From assembly GCA_900553475.1 (NCBI GenBank), contig USEF01000024.1, positions 1 through 14,320 of the forward strand: a stretch of 14,320 nt of DNA. Direction: 5' to 3'. The notes beneath the pieces are model-generated. The model was not told the DNA's origin, did no database searches, and saw nothing but the letters and a program-made list of their open reading frames with translations. A program made the translations under genes and the position numbers. Below are positions 1 through 6,755 of this stretch, piece by piece. The DNA is from an uncultured Collinsella sp. Lineage in GTDB: Bacteria > Actinomycetota > Coriobacteriia > Coriobacteriales > Coriobacteriaceae. Numbering within the stretch: position 1 is the stretch's first letter; every line of letters begins with the position of its first letter.

Positions 1-68
1 TACTTCGGTACGCGAGCGACGGCTTGAACGGCAAGATGGGGTGCTTGCGACCCGCGCAGCGTCGAGCA

Positions 69-95
69 GTTACGCGGTTTGGAAAACCGCGTAAC
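69..95 (-). terminator. Hairpin just after ettA, U-tract-less terminator candidate
   Basis: A perfect 12-bp inverted repeat (69-80 with 84-95, loop GGA) begins 3 nt beyond the ettA stop codon. No run of U follows on the minus strand, so it is not a classical intrinsic terminator. It may be an I-shaped (U-less) terminator, as proposed for actinobacteria, or an mRNA 3'-end stabiliser. Confidence 0.55.
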
Positions 96-98
96 GAT

Positions 99-1778
99 CT
101 AGTCGCGCGTCAGCTTACGGTGGATACGATGCGGCTGGGCTGCGTCCTCGCCAAGGCGCTCGATGCGGTTGGCCTGATAGGCCTCGAAGTTGCCCTCAAA
201 CCAATACCAGTTGCCCGGATTCTCGTCGGTGCCCTCCCACGCTAGAATGTGCGTGGCGACGCGGTCCAGGAACATACGGTCGTGGCTAATGACCACCGAG
301 CAGCCCGGGAACTCGAGCAGCGCCGCTTCGAGCGAGGACAGCGTCTCGACGTCGAGGTCATTCGTGGGCTCGTCGAGAAGCAGCAGGTTGCCGCCCTGCT
401 TGAGCGTAAGCGCCAAGTTCAGACTGTTGCGCTCGCCACCGGAGAGTACGCCGGCGCGCTTCTGCTGGTCCTGGCCTTTAAAGCCAAAGCTCGCCACATA
501 AGCACGGCTCGGAACCTCGGTCTCACCGACCATCATGTGGTCCAGGCCATCCGAGACGACCTCCCACAGGTTCTTATCGGGGTCGATGCCGGAACGGTTC
601 TGATCGACATAGGAGATCTTGACGGTCTCGCCCACCTCGAGCTCGCCCGAAGTCAGCGGCTCCAGGCCCACGATGGTCTTGAACAGCGTGGTTTTGCCCA
701 CACCGTTGGGGCCGATGACACCCACGATACCGTTGCGCGGCAGGGTGAACGATAGGTCGTCGATGAGCACACGGCCATCGAACTCCTTGTGCAGGTGATG
801 AGCCTCGAGCACCTTGTTGCCCAGACGCGGGCCCACGGGGATGCGGATGTCGGTCCAGTCGAGCTTCTGGCTTGCGCGGGCCTCGGCCTCCATCTCCTCG
901 TAACGAGCCAGACGGGCCTTGTTCTTGGCCTGGCGAGCCTTGGGCGAGCTGCGTACCCACTCGAGCTCGGCCTCCATGCGCTTGGCGAGCTTGGCGTCGC
1001 GGTTGCCCTGCGCCTCGATACGGGCGGCCTTGGTCTCCAGATACGTGGAGTAGTTGCCCTTGTAGGGATAAAGGTGACCGCGGTCGACCTCGCAGATCCA
1101 CTCGGCAACGTTATCCAGGAAGTAGCGATCGTGCGTGACGGCAAGCACCGCGCCCTGGTAGTTGTGCAGGAAGTGCTCGAGCCACAGGATCGATTCGGCG
1201 TCCAGGTGGTTCGTGGGCTCGTCGAGCAGCAGCAGGTCGGGAGCCTCGAGCAGCAGCTTGCACAGGGCCACGCGACGGCGCTCGCCGCCGGAAAGTACGT
1301 TGACCGGCATGTCGGAATCGGGCAGCTGCAGGGCGTCCATGGCCTGGCCGAGCTTGGAATCGATATCCCAGCCGTCGGCGGCGTCGATCTCGTCCTGGAG
1401 CTTGCCCATCTCGGCCATGAGGGCGTCCATGTCGCAATCCGGGTCGCACATCTCCTCGCCGATCTTATTGAAGCGATCGACCTTGGCGATCATATCGCCA
1501 AACGCCATGCGCACGTTCTCGATGACGGTCTTGTCGTCGTCGAGCGGCGGCTCCTGCTGCAGGATGCCCACAGTGTAGCCGGGGGTGAGCCTGGCATCGC
1601 CGTTGGAGACCTCCTCGATGCCGGCCATAATCTTGAGCAGGGTCGACTTACCCATGCCGTTGGGACCCACGACGCCGATCTTGGCACCGGGGTAGAAGCT
1701 CAGGGTCACGTCGTCAAGGATCACCTTGTCGCCATGGGCCTTGCGAGCCTGATACATCTGGTAGATAAACTCCGCCAT
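99..1778 (-). CDS. ettA: Energy-dependent translational throttle protein EttA (ABC-F ATPase)
   Basis: ABC-F proteins of the EttA type bind the ribosomal E site and couple ATP/ADP state to the first steps of elongation; they are cytosolic and have no membrane domain. The 559-residue product has two ABC cassettes. The first has Walker A GPNGMGKST (38-46), signature LSGGE (162-166) and Walker B LLLLDEPTNHLD ending in catalytic Glu187. The second has Walker A GPNGVGKTT (356-364), signature LSGGE (445-449), Glu470 and switch His499. Between them is a charged helical linker (about 243-310), the segment that contacts P-site tRNA in EttA. Length matches the family (E. coli about 555), and the C-terminal pattern FEGNFEAYQ...RLGEDA...RI fits EttA rather than Uup or antibiotic-resistance ABC-Fs. 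The ATG at 1778 follows a GAAAGGA site about 12 nt upstream. It stands alone; the upstream sdpRI pair is separated by a terminator. Confidence 0.95.
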   Translation of the reverse strand: MAEFIYQMYQARKAHGDKVILDDVTLSFYPGAKIGVVGPNGMGKSTLLKIMAGIEEVSNGDARLTPGYTVGILQQEPPLDDDKTVIENVRMAFGDMIAKVDRFNKIGEEMCDPDCDMDALMAEMGKLQDEIDAADGWDIDSKLGQAMDALQLPDSDMPVNVLSGGERRRVALCKLLLEAPDLLLLDEPTNHLDAESILWLEHFLHNYQGAVLAVTHDRYFLDNVAEWICEVDRGHLYPYKGNYSTYLETKAARIEAQGNRDAKLAKRMEAELEWVRSSPKARQAKNKARLARYEEMEAEARASQKLDWTDIRIPVGPRLGNKVLEAHHLHKEFDGRVLIDDLSFTLPRNGIVGVIGPNGVGKTTLFKTIVGLEPLTSGELEVGETVKISYVDQNRSGIDPDKNLWEVVSDGLDHMMVGETEVPSRAYVASFGFKGQDQQKRAGVLSGGERNSLNLALTLKQGGNLLLLDEPTNDLDVETLSSLEAALLEFPGCSVVISHDRMFLDRVATHILAWEGTDENPGNWYWFEGNFEAYQANRIERLGEDAAQPHRIHRKLTRD

Positions 1779-1869
1779 TTGCCTGTTCTATCCTTTCTAC
1801 CTGCTGTTTCCCTATTCTTGATTCGCTTTAGTGGAAACGAAATGAGGGAACCAGCTCTGAAACGTAACG

Positions 1870-1896
1870 AAAAAGGGGCATGGTTGCCCACACCCC
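1870..1896 (-). terminator. Rho-independent terminator after sdpI
   Basis: Read on the minus strand, a 9-bp stem (GGGGUGUGG with CCAUGCCCC, two G-U pairs) closes a GCAA tetraloop and is followed by UUUUU (1870-1874). It lies between the sdpI stop and the ettA start and should separate the two units. Confidence 0.75.
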
Positions 1897-1962
1897 CTAA
1901 TACTACCTGGGAAAAGTCCCCCGGAACATACTATGAACTGCGTACGCTAGTTTTCCGCAACC

Positions 1963-2667
1963 TTAACGAGCGGCTCGCTGCGATTTGCGCCACAACAGAT
2001 ACGAGTAGACGTAGACGGCTCCAACCGAACCAAACGCCAGAACCGCAATCACCGCGGCGACGACTTCACTCGAAAGCACGCTGCCTGCCACGCCCATCAC
2101 AATCAGGCCAATACCCAGCACCATAAAGCAGGCGCCGCCAAAACGCTGAGTACGGCGCCAGTTCTCGGGATCGGCAAGCGCCCAAGGTGTCTTGATACCG
2201 AGCGTATAGTTCTGCTTCACACGCGGCAAGTAGTTGCCTACGCCGATGAACAGCAAACCGACAACACCGGAAATCAGCACGTTAACCGAACCGACCGACG
2301 GCACCACGCCCCAGACCGTAAGCTCTCCCAGCCAGCTTATGGCGCACATGAACAAGGTGAAGGCGATTACGAAGCCCTGGTAGAACTTGCCCGAGGTTCG
2401 ATATGCCTCACCTTTGGGGTCGATGCGCGGCACCACGCAGAACATTGCGAGAAGCGCCAGAGGCAGCACGCCGAGCGCGGAGGCCATCCAGCTAGGGCCC
2501 CAACCGTCGACGGCGCCGTTCGCGCCCCAGTGCGTGGGAATCTGCGCAGGCAAGCTCGGCATCACCATGAGGTGCGCTACGACATTGGCGACGCACAGAG
2601 CGACCAGCGCAATCCACACGCGCGACGATACCCCCGTGGGGTGAATGCCCTTGTTTTCGTTATTCAT
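1963..2667 (-). CDS. sdpI: SdpI-like integral membrane protein (DUF1648/SdpI family)
   Basis: In Bacillus subtilis SdpI is the membrane immunity protein against the SdpC peptide toxin and also relays its presence by sequestering the repressor SdpR. This 234-residue product has about six hydrophobic segments (roughly 16-36, 59-79, 94-115, 124-142, 175-196, 200-225). The DUF1648 motif IPTHWGANGAVDGW sits at 43-56 and the SdpI motif GNYLP...NYTLGIKTPWAL at 144-164. I chose the ATG at 2667 rather than an upstream in-frame ATG at 2709: it follows a GGAAGG site and overlaps the end of the regulator gene by 8 nt, which implies translational coupling. No sdpA, sdpB or sdpC is present in the window, so the true inducer is unknown; it could protect against foreign peptides or envelope stress. 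The family assignment is firm, the immunity role is inferred. Confidence 0.85.
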   Translation of the reverse strand: MNNENKGIHPTGVSSRVWIALVALCVANVVAHLMVMPSLPAQIPTHWGANGAVDGWGPSWMASALGVLPLALLAMFCVVPRIDPKGEAYRTSGKFYQGFVIAFTLFMCAISWLGELTVWGVVPSVGSVNVLISGVVGLLFIGVGNYLPRVKQNYTLGIKTPWALADPENWRRTQRFGGACFMVLGIGLIVMGVAGSVLSSEVVAAVIAVLAFGSVGAVYVYSYLLWRKSQRAAR

Positions 2668-2938
2668 CCTTATCACCTTCCGTGTTTGTAAAGCCCATAA
2701 ACCAGCCAATCAAATCCTGCATGACGGTGGTGTTTAAGCTGTATACGATGTTTTGGCCATGGCGCTCGTCGGTCACCAACCCGGCGTTTTTGAGCGTCGC
2801 CAAGTGATGGCTCAGCGACGGCTTACTGATATCGAAATGCTCGGCAAGCTCCCCCGCCGTGCAATTGCCCTCGCGCAGCAACTCCAAAATGCGCCGTCGC
2901 GTTGGATCGGCAAGCGCCTTAAAACCCTCTCCCGGCAT
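2660..2938 (-). CDS. sdpR: ArsR-family transcriptional regulator, SdpR-like autorepressor
   Basis: A 92-residue winged-helix regulator. The N-terminus FKALADPTRRRILELL (6-21) and the recognition-helix region DISKPSLSHHLATLKNAGLV (36-55) closely follow the SdpR pattern. The wing is followed by VYSLNTTVMQDLIGWF (65-80), again SdpR-like. There is no Cys-x-Cys metal site of the ArsR/SmtB sensors, so metal sensing is unlikely; in SdpR-type systems the signal comes through SdpI. Start: ATG at 2938 has a GAGGAGG site 4 nt upstream; two ATGs further up (2956, 2953) have no comparable site. It is the first gene of a two-gene operon and overlaps sdpI. A promoter with an overlapping dyad lies 35-75 nt upstream, consistent with autorepression. 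Confidence 0.9.
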   Translation of the reverse strand: MPGEGFKALADPTRRRILELLREGNCTAGELAEHFDISKPSLSHHLATLKNAGLVTDERHGQNIVYSLNTTVMQDLIGWFMGFTNTEGDKDE

Positions 2939-2972
2939 AAGACCTCCTCTCATCATCTCTCATGACGCGCAC

Positions 2973-3001
2973 ACTATACTCGATATTTAGATGTTTGTCT
3001 A
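2973..3001 (-). promoter_or_regulatory. Promoter of the sdpR-sdpI operon
   Basis: On the minus strand TAGACA (2996-3001) and TATAGT (2973-2978) are separated by exactly 17 bp, each matching the sigma-70-type consensus at 5 of 6 positions. The predicted start is about 30 nt before the sdpR ATG. Confidence 0.75.
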
Positions 3002-3010
3002 ACTATCTAA
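2987..3010. promoter_or_regulatory. Operator-like dyad overlapping the sdpRI promoter
   Basis: TTAGAT (2987-2992) is mirrored by ATCTAA (3005-3010), and a shorter dyad TTAGA/TCTAA (2987-2991 with 2998-3002) nests inside it. The repeats cover the -35 box and most of the spacer, the position expected for repression by the ArsR-family product. The assignment to that protein is inferred from position only. Confidence 0.55.
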
Positions 3011-3020
3011 TCTTGTACTC

Positions 3021-3056
3021 AAAAAAATAGCCGCCTCCGCGTAATGCGAAGACGGC
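3021..3056 (-). terminator. Intrinsic terminator on the minus strand without an obvious gene
   Basis: An 11-bp stem (3030-3040 with 3046-3056, loop 5 nt) followed on the minus strand by seven U (3021-3027). Two positions pair as G-U only in the minus-strand RNA and would be C-A clashes in the plus-strand RNA, so the direction is clear. No minus-strand coding gene lies upstream of it. Confidence 0.75.
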
Positions 3057-3190
3057 CACTTCTCACGCTACAAACGTGTTTTAGAGTTGGCCAACCCGCT
3101 GCAACGGGTGCCATCTGCTTCAATCTTATGCGAACCCCGATCCCATTTCAACAAGCCCAAGGGCTCAAATGGAATCGCGATAACACCTAT
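3057..3190 (-). ncRNA. Candidate structured small RNA ending at the 3021-3056 terminator
   Basis: Before the terminator the minus strand can form three more hairpins: CCAUUU/AAAUGG enclosing AGCCC/GGGCU (3143-3172), a stem of ACCCG/CGGGU extended by UGGC/GCCA (3088-3113), and a short CACG/CGUG stem (3064-3078). The block lies between the outward-facing promoters of sdpRI and tcdA. I do not recognise it as 6S, SRP, RNase P, tmRNA or a known riboswitch, and I see no convincing minus-strand promoter, so the 5' end is a guess. Confidence 0.3.
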
Positions 3191-3193
3191 AAT
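3188..3193 (+). promoter_or_regulatory. -10 box for the tcdA-tatD operon
   Basis: A perfect TATAAT lies 44 nt before the tcdA start. The matching -35 region (around 3164-3170, CTCAAAT) is poor. The hairpin block 3021-3172 lies upstream of this box and is therefore not in the tcdA leader. Confidence 0.5.
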
Positions 3194-3237
3194 GGCGATA
3201 GCTAAAACACGATTCGCTTCCCCATCGGAGGATGTCT

Positions 3238-4032
3238 ATGACCGAAACCGCTGCCGCTCTCGTCGAGACACGCGACACCAAGCTCGAGATCATCATGGGC
3301 CGCGAGGCACTCGATAAGCTCGCCGATGCTACGGTGTTGGTGCTCGGCTGCGGAGGCGTGGGCTCCAACTGCTGCGAGGCACTCGCCCGCGGCGGCATTG
3401 GTCATTTCGTCATTCTGGACAAGGACATCGTCGCGCCCAGCAATATCAATCGCCAGGCTATCGCCTTTCACAGCACCATCGGCAAGCGCAAGGTCGATGT
3501 TATGGAAGCCATGATCCACGACATCAATCCCACCGCCACCGTTATCAAACGCACCGAATACCTGCTGAGCGACAACATCGACGAGTTCTTCGCGAGCGTT
3601 TTGGAGCAGACGGACGGCAAGCTCGACTACGTCGTCGACGCCATCGACACCATCTCGGCCAAGCTCACCATTGCCAAATATGCTCAGGACCACGACATTC
3701 GTTTGGTTAGCTCCATGGGCGGGGCCAACAAGCTCCATCCCGAGTGCCTCCGCTTTGCCGACATTTTCGACACGGTACGCGACCCCATGAGCCGCATCAT
3801 GCGCAAAGAATGTAAGAAGCGCGGAATCAAGAGTCTGCACGTGCTGTTTAGCTGCGAGGAATCGGTTAAGACCCAACCCCGCGACCCGTCCAACATCCAC
3901 GAGCGTACCGAGTTGGGTACCGCTAGTTTTATGCCGCCCATCATGGGTCAGATGATTGCCGGCGAGGTTATCCGCCAGATCAGTGGACGCGGCACCGAGC
4001 GTGTGCGCGCCGACGGCCAACGCCTGGACTAG
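3238..4032 (+). CDS. tcdA: tRNA threonylcarbamoyladenosine dehydratase (TcdA/CsdL, E1-like)
   Basis: TcdA uses ATP to cyclise t6A at position 37 of ANN-decoding tRNAs into ct6A. The 264-residue product has the ThiF/MoeB/HesA Rossmann fold: the nucleotide motif LGCGGVGSN (36-44), the acidic strand end LDKD (60-63) and NINRQ (69-73), whose Arg contacts the ATP phosphates. HSTIGKRKVDVM (78-89) and DAIDTISAK in the middle fit TcdA well. The Cys-x2-Cys zinc pairs of MoeB/ThiF are not apparent, which supports TcdA over a sulfur-carrier E1. The ATG at 3238 is chosen because CGGAGG ends 6 nt before it; the in-frame ATG at 3232 abuts that site. TatD follows 14 nt downstream in the same direction, so the two are co-transcribed. 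A tRNA-Thr gene, an ANN decoder and thus a plausible substrate, lies at the end of the window, unlinked. Confidence 0.9.
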   Translation: MTETAAALVETRDTKLEIIMGREALDKLADATVLVLGCGGVGSNCCEALARGGIGHFVILDKDIVAPSNINRQAIAFHSTIGKRKVDVMEAMIHDINPTATVIKRTEYLLSDNIDEFFASVLEQTDGKLDYVVDAIDTISAKLTIAKYAQDHDIRLVSSMGGANKLHPECLRFADIFDTVRDPMSRIMRKECKKRGIKSLHVLFSCEESVKTQPRDPSNIHERTELGTASFMPPIMGQMIAGEVIRQISGRGTERVRADGQRLD

Positions 4033-4046
4033 CAGGATGTCCTGCG

Positions 4047-4829
4047 ATGGAACCGCAATTCTTTGACACGCATTGTCATCTTGATTTGATGCTCGGCCCC
4101 GATGCTGCAGCCAGTGAGTCGGCGGCGTCGGGTCTGGGGCTCTTTGACTGCGGGGTCGACCCACGCGACTTTTCGGCCGCAAACGAGCGCGCCCGTCGCC
4201 TACCAGGCATCATCGCTGGCGTTGGGCTCCACCCCTGGTGGCTCGCCGACGGCCGCTGCGGTCCTGCCGAAGTCGATCTGCTTTGCGAAGTTGCTGCCCA
4301 AGAGCGCTACATCGGCGAGGTGGGACTCGACTTTTCCGCACGCTTTGCCGGAAGTGAGCCGCTACAAATACAGGCATTTGACCGGCTCTGCGATACACTC
4401 GTGCAGCATCCTCTTACCGGGCGCGTGATATCAATTCACGCCGTTCGTTCGGCAGGAGCCGTACTGGACGTCCTCGAATCGCATGGACTACTCATCCCAA
4501 ACCCCGACTCCCCCGTTATCATCTTCCACTGGTTTAGCGGCACTTCGGACGAACTCGTCCGCGCGCGTGATGCGGACTGTTATTTTTCCGTCAACCAGCG
4601 CATGCTCGCCACCAAACGTGGACGCGAATACGCCCGACAGATTCCACTCGACCGTCTACTGCTCGAGACCGATGCGCCAGCCGAGCCAAACACAGAAACA
4701 AGCGCACAGTCGCTCATCAGATCGCTCACAAGGACCTCGATGCGCATTGCCTCACTCAAAAACTGTGACGCTAAGCACATTGAGTCGGCAGTTTTAGCAA
4801 ATGCGCGCTCTGTATTTGACCTTCGCTAA
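4047..4829 (+). CDS. tatD: TatD-family metal-dependent hydrolase/DNase
   Basis: TatD proteins are cytosolic TIM-barrel metalloenzymes with 3'-5' exonuclease activity on DNA and RNA, implicated in repair and quality control. This 260-residue product keeps all expected metal ligands: HCH at 9-11, Glu91 in GEVGLDF, His131 in SIHAVR, His161 in IFHWFSG, and Asp209 in LLLETDAP. The length equals the family norm. The sequence is somewhat divergent after residue 15, where LMLGPDAAASESAASG replaces the usual loop, so it belongs to a TatD-like branch rather than the E. coli TatD/YcfH core; substrate is uncertain. The ATG sits 14 nt after tcdA with a weak AGGA site about 10 nt upstream, suggesting reliance on read-through from tcdA. 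Downstream lies a large inverted-repeat element with a perfect inner hairpin that probably ends transcription. Confidence 0.85.
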   Translation: MEPQFFDTHCHLDLMLGPDAAASESAASGLGLFDCGVDPRDFSAANERARRLPGIIAGVGLHPWWLADGRCGPAEVDLLCEVAAQERYIGEVGLDFSARFAGSEPLQIQAFDRLCDTLVQHPLTGRVISIHAVRSAGAVLDVLESHGLLIPNPDSPVIIFHWFSGTSDELVRARDADCYFSVNQRMLATKRGREYARQIPLDRLLLETDAPAEPNTETSAQSLIRSLTRTSMRIASLKNCDAKHIESAVLANARSVFDLR

Positions 4830-4836
4830 CCCCTGT

Positions 4837-5062
4837 GGGCAAAAAATGTCAAATATGAGTACTGTTGCAAATCCAGTAACATTATTTTACGGCAAAATAG
4901 TGCCTTGATAATGTACAGCCATCCATTATCAAGGCACTTTAAGGTGGTTAAAGTCATTTTTAGCAGGTTTTAATCGCTCGCAGACACCCAACTAGGCCCT
5001 CAAAAGCTTAATTTCGCTGTTACTAAATTAGTGACAGTACTCATATTTAGCATTTTTTGTCC
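4837..5062. mobile_element. MITE-like palindromic element with 45-bp terminal inverted repeats
   Basis: Arms 4837-4881 and 5018-5062 are inverted copies identical at 37 of 45 positions, with a perfect 15-bp core AAATATGAGTACTGT (4851-4865 with 5034-5048). The interior is AT-rich against GC-rich neighbours and holds a perfect hairpin (4899-4938) set off-centre. No ORF of note lies inside. The features fit a small non-autonomous element or a dispersed palindromic repeat; I see no clear target-site duplication. Confidence 0.55.
4899..4938. terminator. Perfect 15-bp hairpin between convergent genes
   Basis: AGTGCCTTGATAATG (4899-4913) and its exact complement (4924-4938) flank a 10-nt loop. It lies 70 nt past the tatD stop and is followed on plus by TTTAAGG and on minus by ATTTTG, so it could act weakly in both directions, mainly for tatD. 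It may equally be a structural part of the surrounding repeat element. Confidence 0.45.
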
Positions 5063-5066
5063 ATGG

Positions 5067-5102
5067 AGTCCCAGGGAGGCGACAATTCGACTCCCCGGGA
5101 CT
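5067..5102 (-). terminator. Hairpin just after the PfkB kinase gene
   Basis: On the minus strand AGUCCC-G-GGGAG and CUCCC-U-GGGACU form a 12-bp stem with one G-U pair and a 12-nt loop; on the plus strand that pair is an A-C clash, pointing to use in the minus direction. It starts 6 nt after the stop codon. No U run follows. Confidence 0.5.
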
Positions 5103-5108
5103 GCTCAC

Positions 5109-5972
5109 CTATTCGGAAATCGGCACTCCATGGCCCCAGGAGCCTTCCATGCCGCACACGGTCGAGGCAAACCCGGCAGCAAAGTCGAGTGCACGCTCGA
5201 TGGCCTCGGCACCATCCTCGCCACGCTTGGCGGAATCGAGATAACACATCAGGAACGAAGCCAGGAACGAGTCGCCCGCACCCATGGTGTCCTTCAAATC
5301 CGTTACCGGTTTAGCCAGTTGGCGGTAATAACGATCGCCATCATAGGCAATGCAGCCCTCAGCGCCAGCCGTTGCCGATACGAAACGCGGACCTAGACCC
5401 CTCACCCATGCCAGACGCTCGCGAATCTCATCCTCGCTCGCGGCGTCTGCCGCGCTAAAGAATGCGAAGTCAACGTAGGGAGCAATCTGCTCGTAGTACT
5501 CGTCGGTCGAATCGTCCGAGAAGTCAAACGAAACCGTGATGCCCGCGGCCTTCAACTTGGGAAGTTCGCGCTCGGTAAAGCAATAGTTGCCCGAGTGGAC
5601 TACGTCGAACTGCTTCATGTACGCAAGGTCAAAGCGATCGAGCACATAGCGAGTATCACCACGGATGCCACCCTCATTGGAGCCAAGGAAAACACGGTCG
5701 CCGTTAACGACGGTCACGCGCGCAGCACCATTCTCACCGATGAGCTGCTTGCATTTGGCTAGTTCAACGTCCTCATCCTCAAGACTCGCAATCACGTGCT
5801 CGGCAGCAGCGTCATTACCAAAGATGCCCATATACGCGGAGCGCGCGGCTCCGCATTTCTTGGCATACACGGCAAAGTTCACCGCATTGCCACCCGGATA
5901 CATCGTGCGAATATGCTCGTAGCGGTCGACGACGTTGTCGCCAAACCCCAGTGCGCTCACGTTAAATGCCAT
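5109..5972 (-). CDS. PfkB-family sugar kinase, fructoselysine 6-kinase (FrlD)-like
   Basis: Ribokinase/PfkB enzymes phosphorylate sugars or sugar derivatives with ATP in the cytosol. The 287-residue protein has the N-terminal substrate motif PGGNAVNFAVYAKKCG (26-41) and the catalytic/anion-hole motif DTMGAGDSFLASF (228-240) with general base Asp234. Several stretches recall E. coli FrlD: early GDNVVDRY, the VSFDFSDDSTDEYYEQIAPYVDFAF region (147-171), and a C-terminus ending in a GSWGHG-type motif. FrlD phosphorylates fructoselysine, an Amadori product common in cooked food, before deglycation by FrlB. No FrlB deglycase or FrlA-type transporter is in the window, so the substrate remains open. 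The ATG has GAGAGG about 10 nt upstream. A HAD phosphatase/mutase gene ends 59 nt before it on the same strand, with a small palindrome in the gap. Confidence 0.75.
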   Translation of the reverse strand: MAFNVSALGFGDNVVDRYEHIRTMYPGGNAVNFAVYAKKCGAARSAYMGIFGNDAAAEHVIASLEDEDVELAKCKQLIGENGAARVTVVNGDRVFLGSNEGGIRGDTRYVLDRFDLAYMKQFDVVHSGNYCFTERELPKLKAAGITVSFDFSDDSTDEYYEQIAPYVDFAFFSAADAASEDEIRERLAWVRGLGPRFVSATAGAEGCIAYDGDRYYRQLAKPVTDLKDTMGAGDSFLASFLMCYLDSAKRGEDGAEAIERALDFAAGFASTVCGMEGSWGHGVPISE

Positions 5973-6004
5973 AGCGCGCCCCTCTCTTATGCCAGCGGAA
6001 CCAC

Positions 6005-6017
6005 TGTTGTGACAACA
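6005..6017. promoter_or_regulatory. Perfect short palindrome upstream of the PfkB kinase
   Basis: TGTTGT-G-ACAACA is an exact 6-1-6 palindrome in the 59-bp gap between the HAD gene and the kinase gene. It could be an operator; no promoter boxes near it are convincing. Confidence 0.25.
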
Positions 6018-6031
6018 ATGCCGCCCAGAAT

Positions 6032-6691
6032 CTACGCGAGTTCCAGCAGGTCCGGCAGCTGGTCGATAATCTTGTCCGCGGCATCCTGGCTAAAGCCAAA
6101 GCGCTCCTCGCGCTTGGCAATGACCGTCAGGCCGGCTCGCTTACCCGCGGTAATGCCCGGAACGGAATCCTCAACGCAGCAGCAGCGATTCGCGGGCAGC
6201 CCCAGCAGGTCCAGCGCATGTAGGTAGATGTCGGGCTCGGGCTTGCTCTCCTTAAACTGCTCGCCGCTCACCACATACTCAAAGGCATCAGACAGCCCGC
6301 ATGCGTTGAGCACTTCCTCGATGCTAACCATGGGAGACGAGCTGGCAAGCGCCACGCGAACGCCACGGCGCGGCAGCTCTCGAATCGTATCCACGGCGCC
6401 TGGGTTAATCAAAGCCTGATAGTCACGCGGACGCTTATGCGCCCACTCGTCCCAACGGGCCAACGCTTCCTCGCCAGTGAAGTGCCCCTTACCGGCGCGC
6501 TCAAACCAATCGACCAGCATATGCAGGAAGAACTGATGCGAGGTACCGACCTGCCCATTCAACTCCTCTTGAGTCAGATTAAGCCCAAGCTCCTTGGCAA
6601 ACGCGGCAGTCTCGCCCAAGTAGTAATACTCGGTATCGACAATGACGCCGTCCATGTCAAAGATAACGGCGTCGAACGGAAATGCGGACAC
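6032..6691 (-). CDS. HAD-superfamily hydrolase, beta-phosphoglucomutase-like
   Basis: The 219-residue product carries the four HAD motifs with an alpha-helical cap: motif I FDMDGVIVDTE (11-21, nucleophile Asp12, acid/base Asp14), motif II ASSS (116-119), Lys150 in KESKPEPDIYL, and motif IV VEDSVPGITAGKRAG (173-187). The subfamily IA layout and the KPxPDIYL pattern match beta-phosphoglucomutases and related sugar-phosphate phosphatases; I cannot choose between mutase and phosphatase. I start it at GTG 6691, which is preceded by GGGAGGG at a 4-5 nt spacing; the longer ORF from 6739 would begin inside the preceding terminator hairpin. It probably forms an operon with the downstream PfkB-type kinase, so a role on the phosphorylated product of that kinase is possible. 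Confidence 0.8.
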   Translation of the reverse strand: MSAFPFDAVIFDMDGVIVDTEYYYLGETAAFAKELGLNLTQEELNGQVGTSHQFFLHMLVDWFERAGKGHFTGEEALARWDEWAHKRPRDYQALINPGAVDTIRELPRRGVRVALASSSPMVSIEEVLNACGLSDAFEYVVSGEQFKESKPEPDIYLHALDLLGLPANRCCCVEDSVPGITAGKRAGLTVIAKREERFGFSQDAADKIIDQLPDLLELA

Positions 6692-6703
6692 GGCACCCTC
6701 CCT

Positions 6704-6732
6704 AACAAAAGGACGCCCGCAAGCAGGCGCCC
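6704..6732 (-). terminator. Intrinsic terminator between the Cof phosphatase and the HAD gene
   Basis: A 10-bp GC-rich stem with two G-U pairs (6711-6720 with 6723-6732) is followed on the minus strand by UUUUGUU. It lies 24 nt after the Cof-type gene and only 13 nt before the GTG of the next gene, so read-through from upstream may be limited or regulated. Confidence 0.7.
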
Positions 6733-6755
6733 GAGCCATGCATTAATCGGCGATT

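Noticed and set aside
24..245. Short plus-strand frame at the window start
   Set aside because: Mostly antisense to the end of ettA, no ribosome site; the first 68 bases show nothing I can assign.
789..2126. 445-codon open frame on plus, opposite ettA
   Set aside because: Antisense of ettA with Val/Leu/Gly-rich low-complexity translation, running on through the intergenic terminator into sdpI.
3077..3087. GTTTTAGAG, like the start of type II CRISPR repeats, in a structured region (tracrRNA-like?)
   Set aside because: A single short match, no repeat array, no cas gene, and the anti-repeat arrangement of a tracrRNA is not present.
3202..4182. 326-codon open frame on minus, opposite tcdA and the start of tatD
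   Set aside because: Covers two well-supported genes in antisense; no ribosome site or family resemblance.
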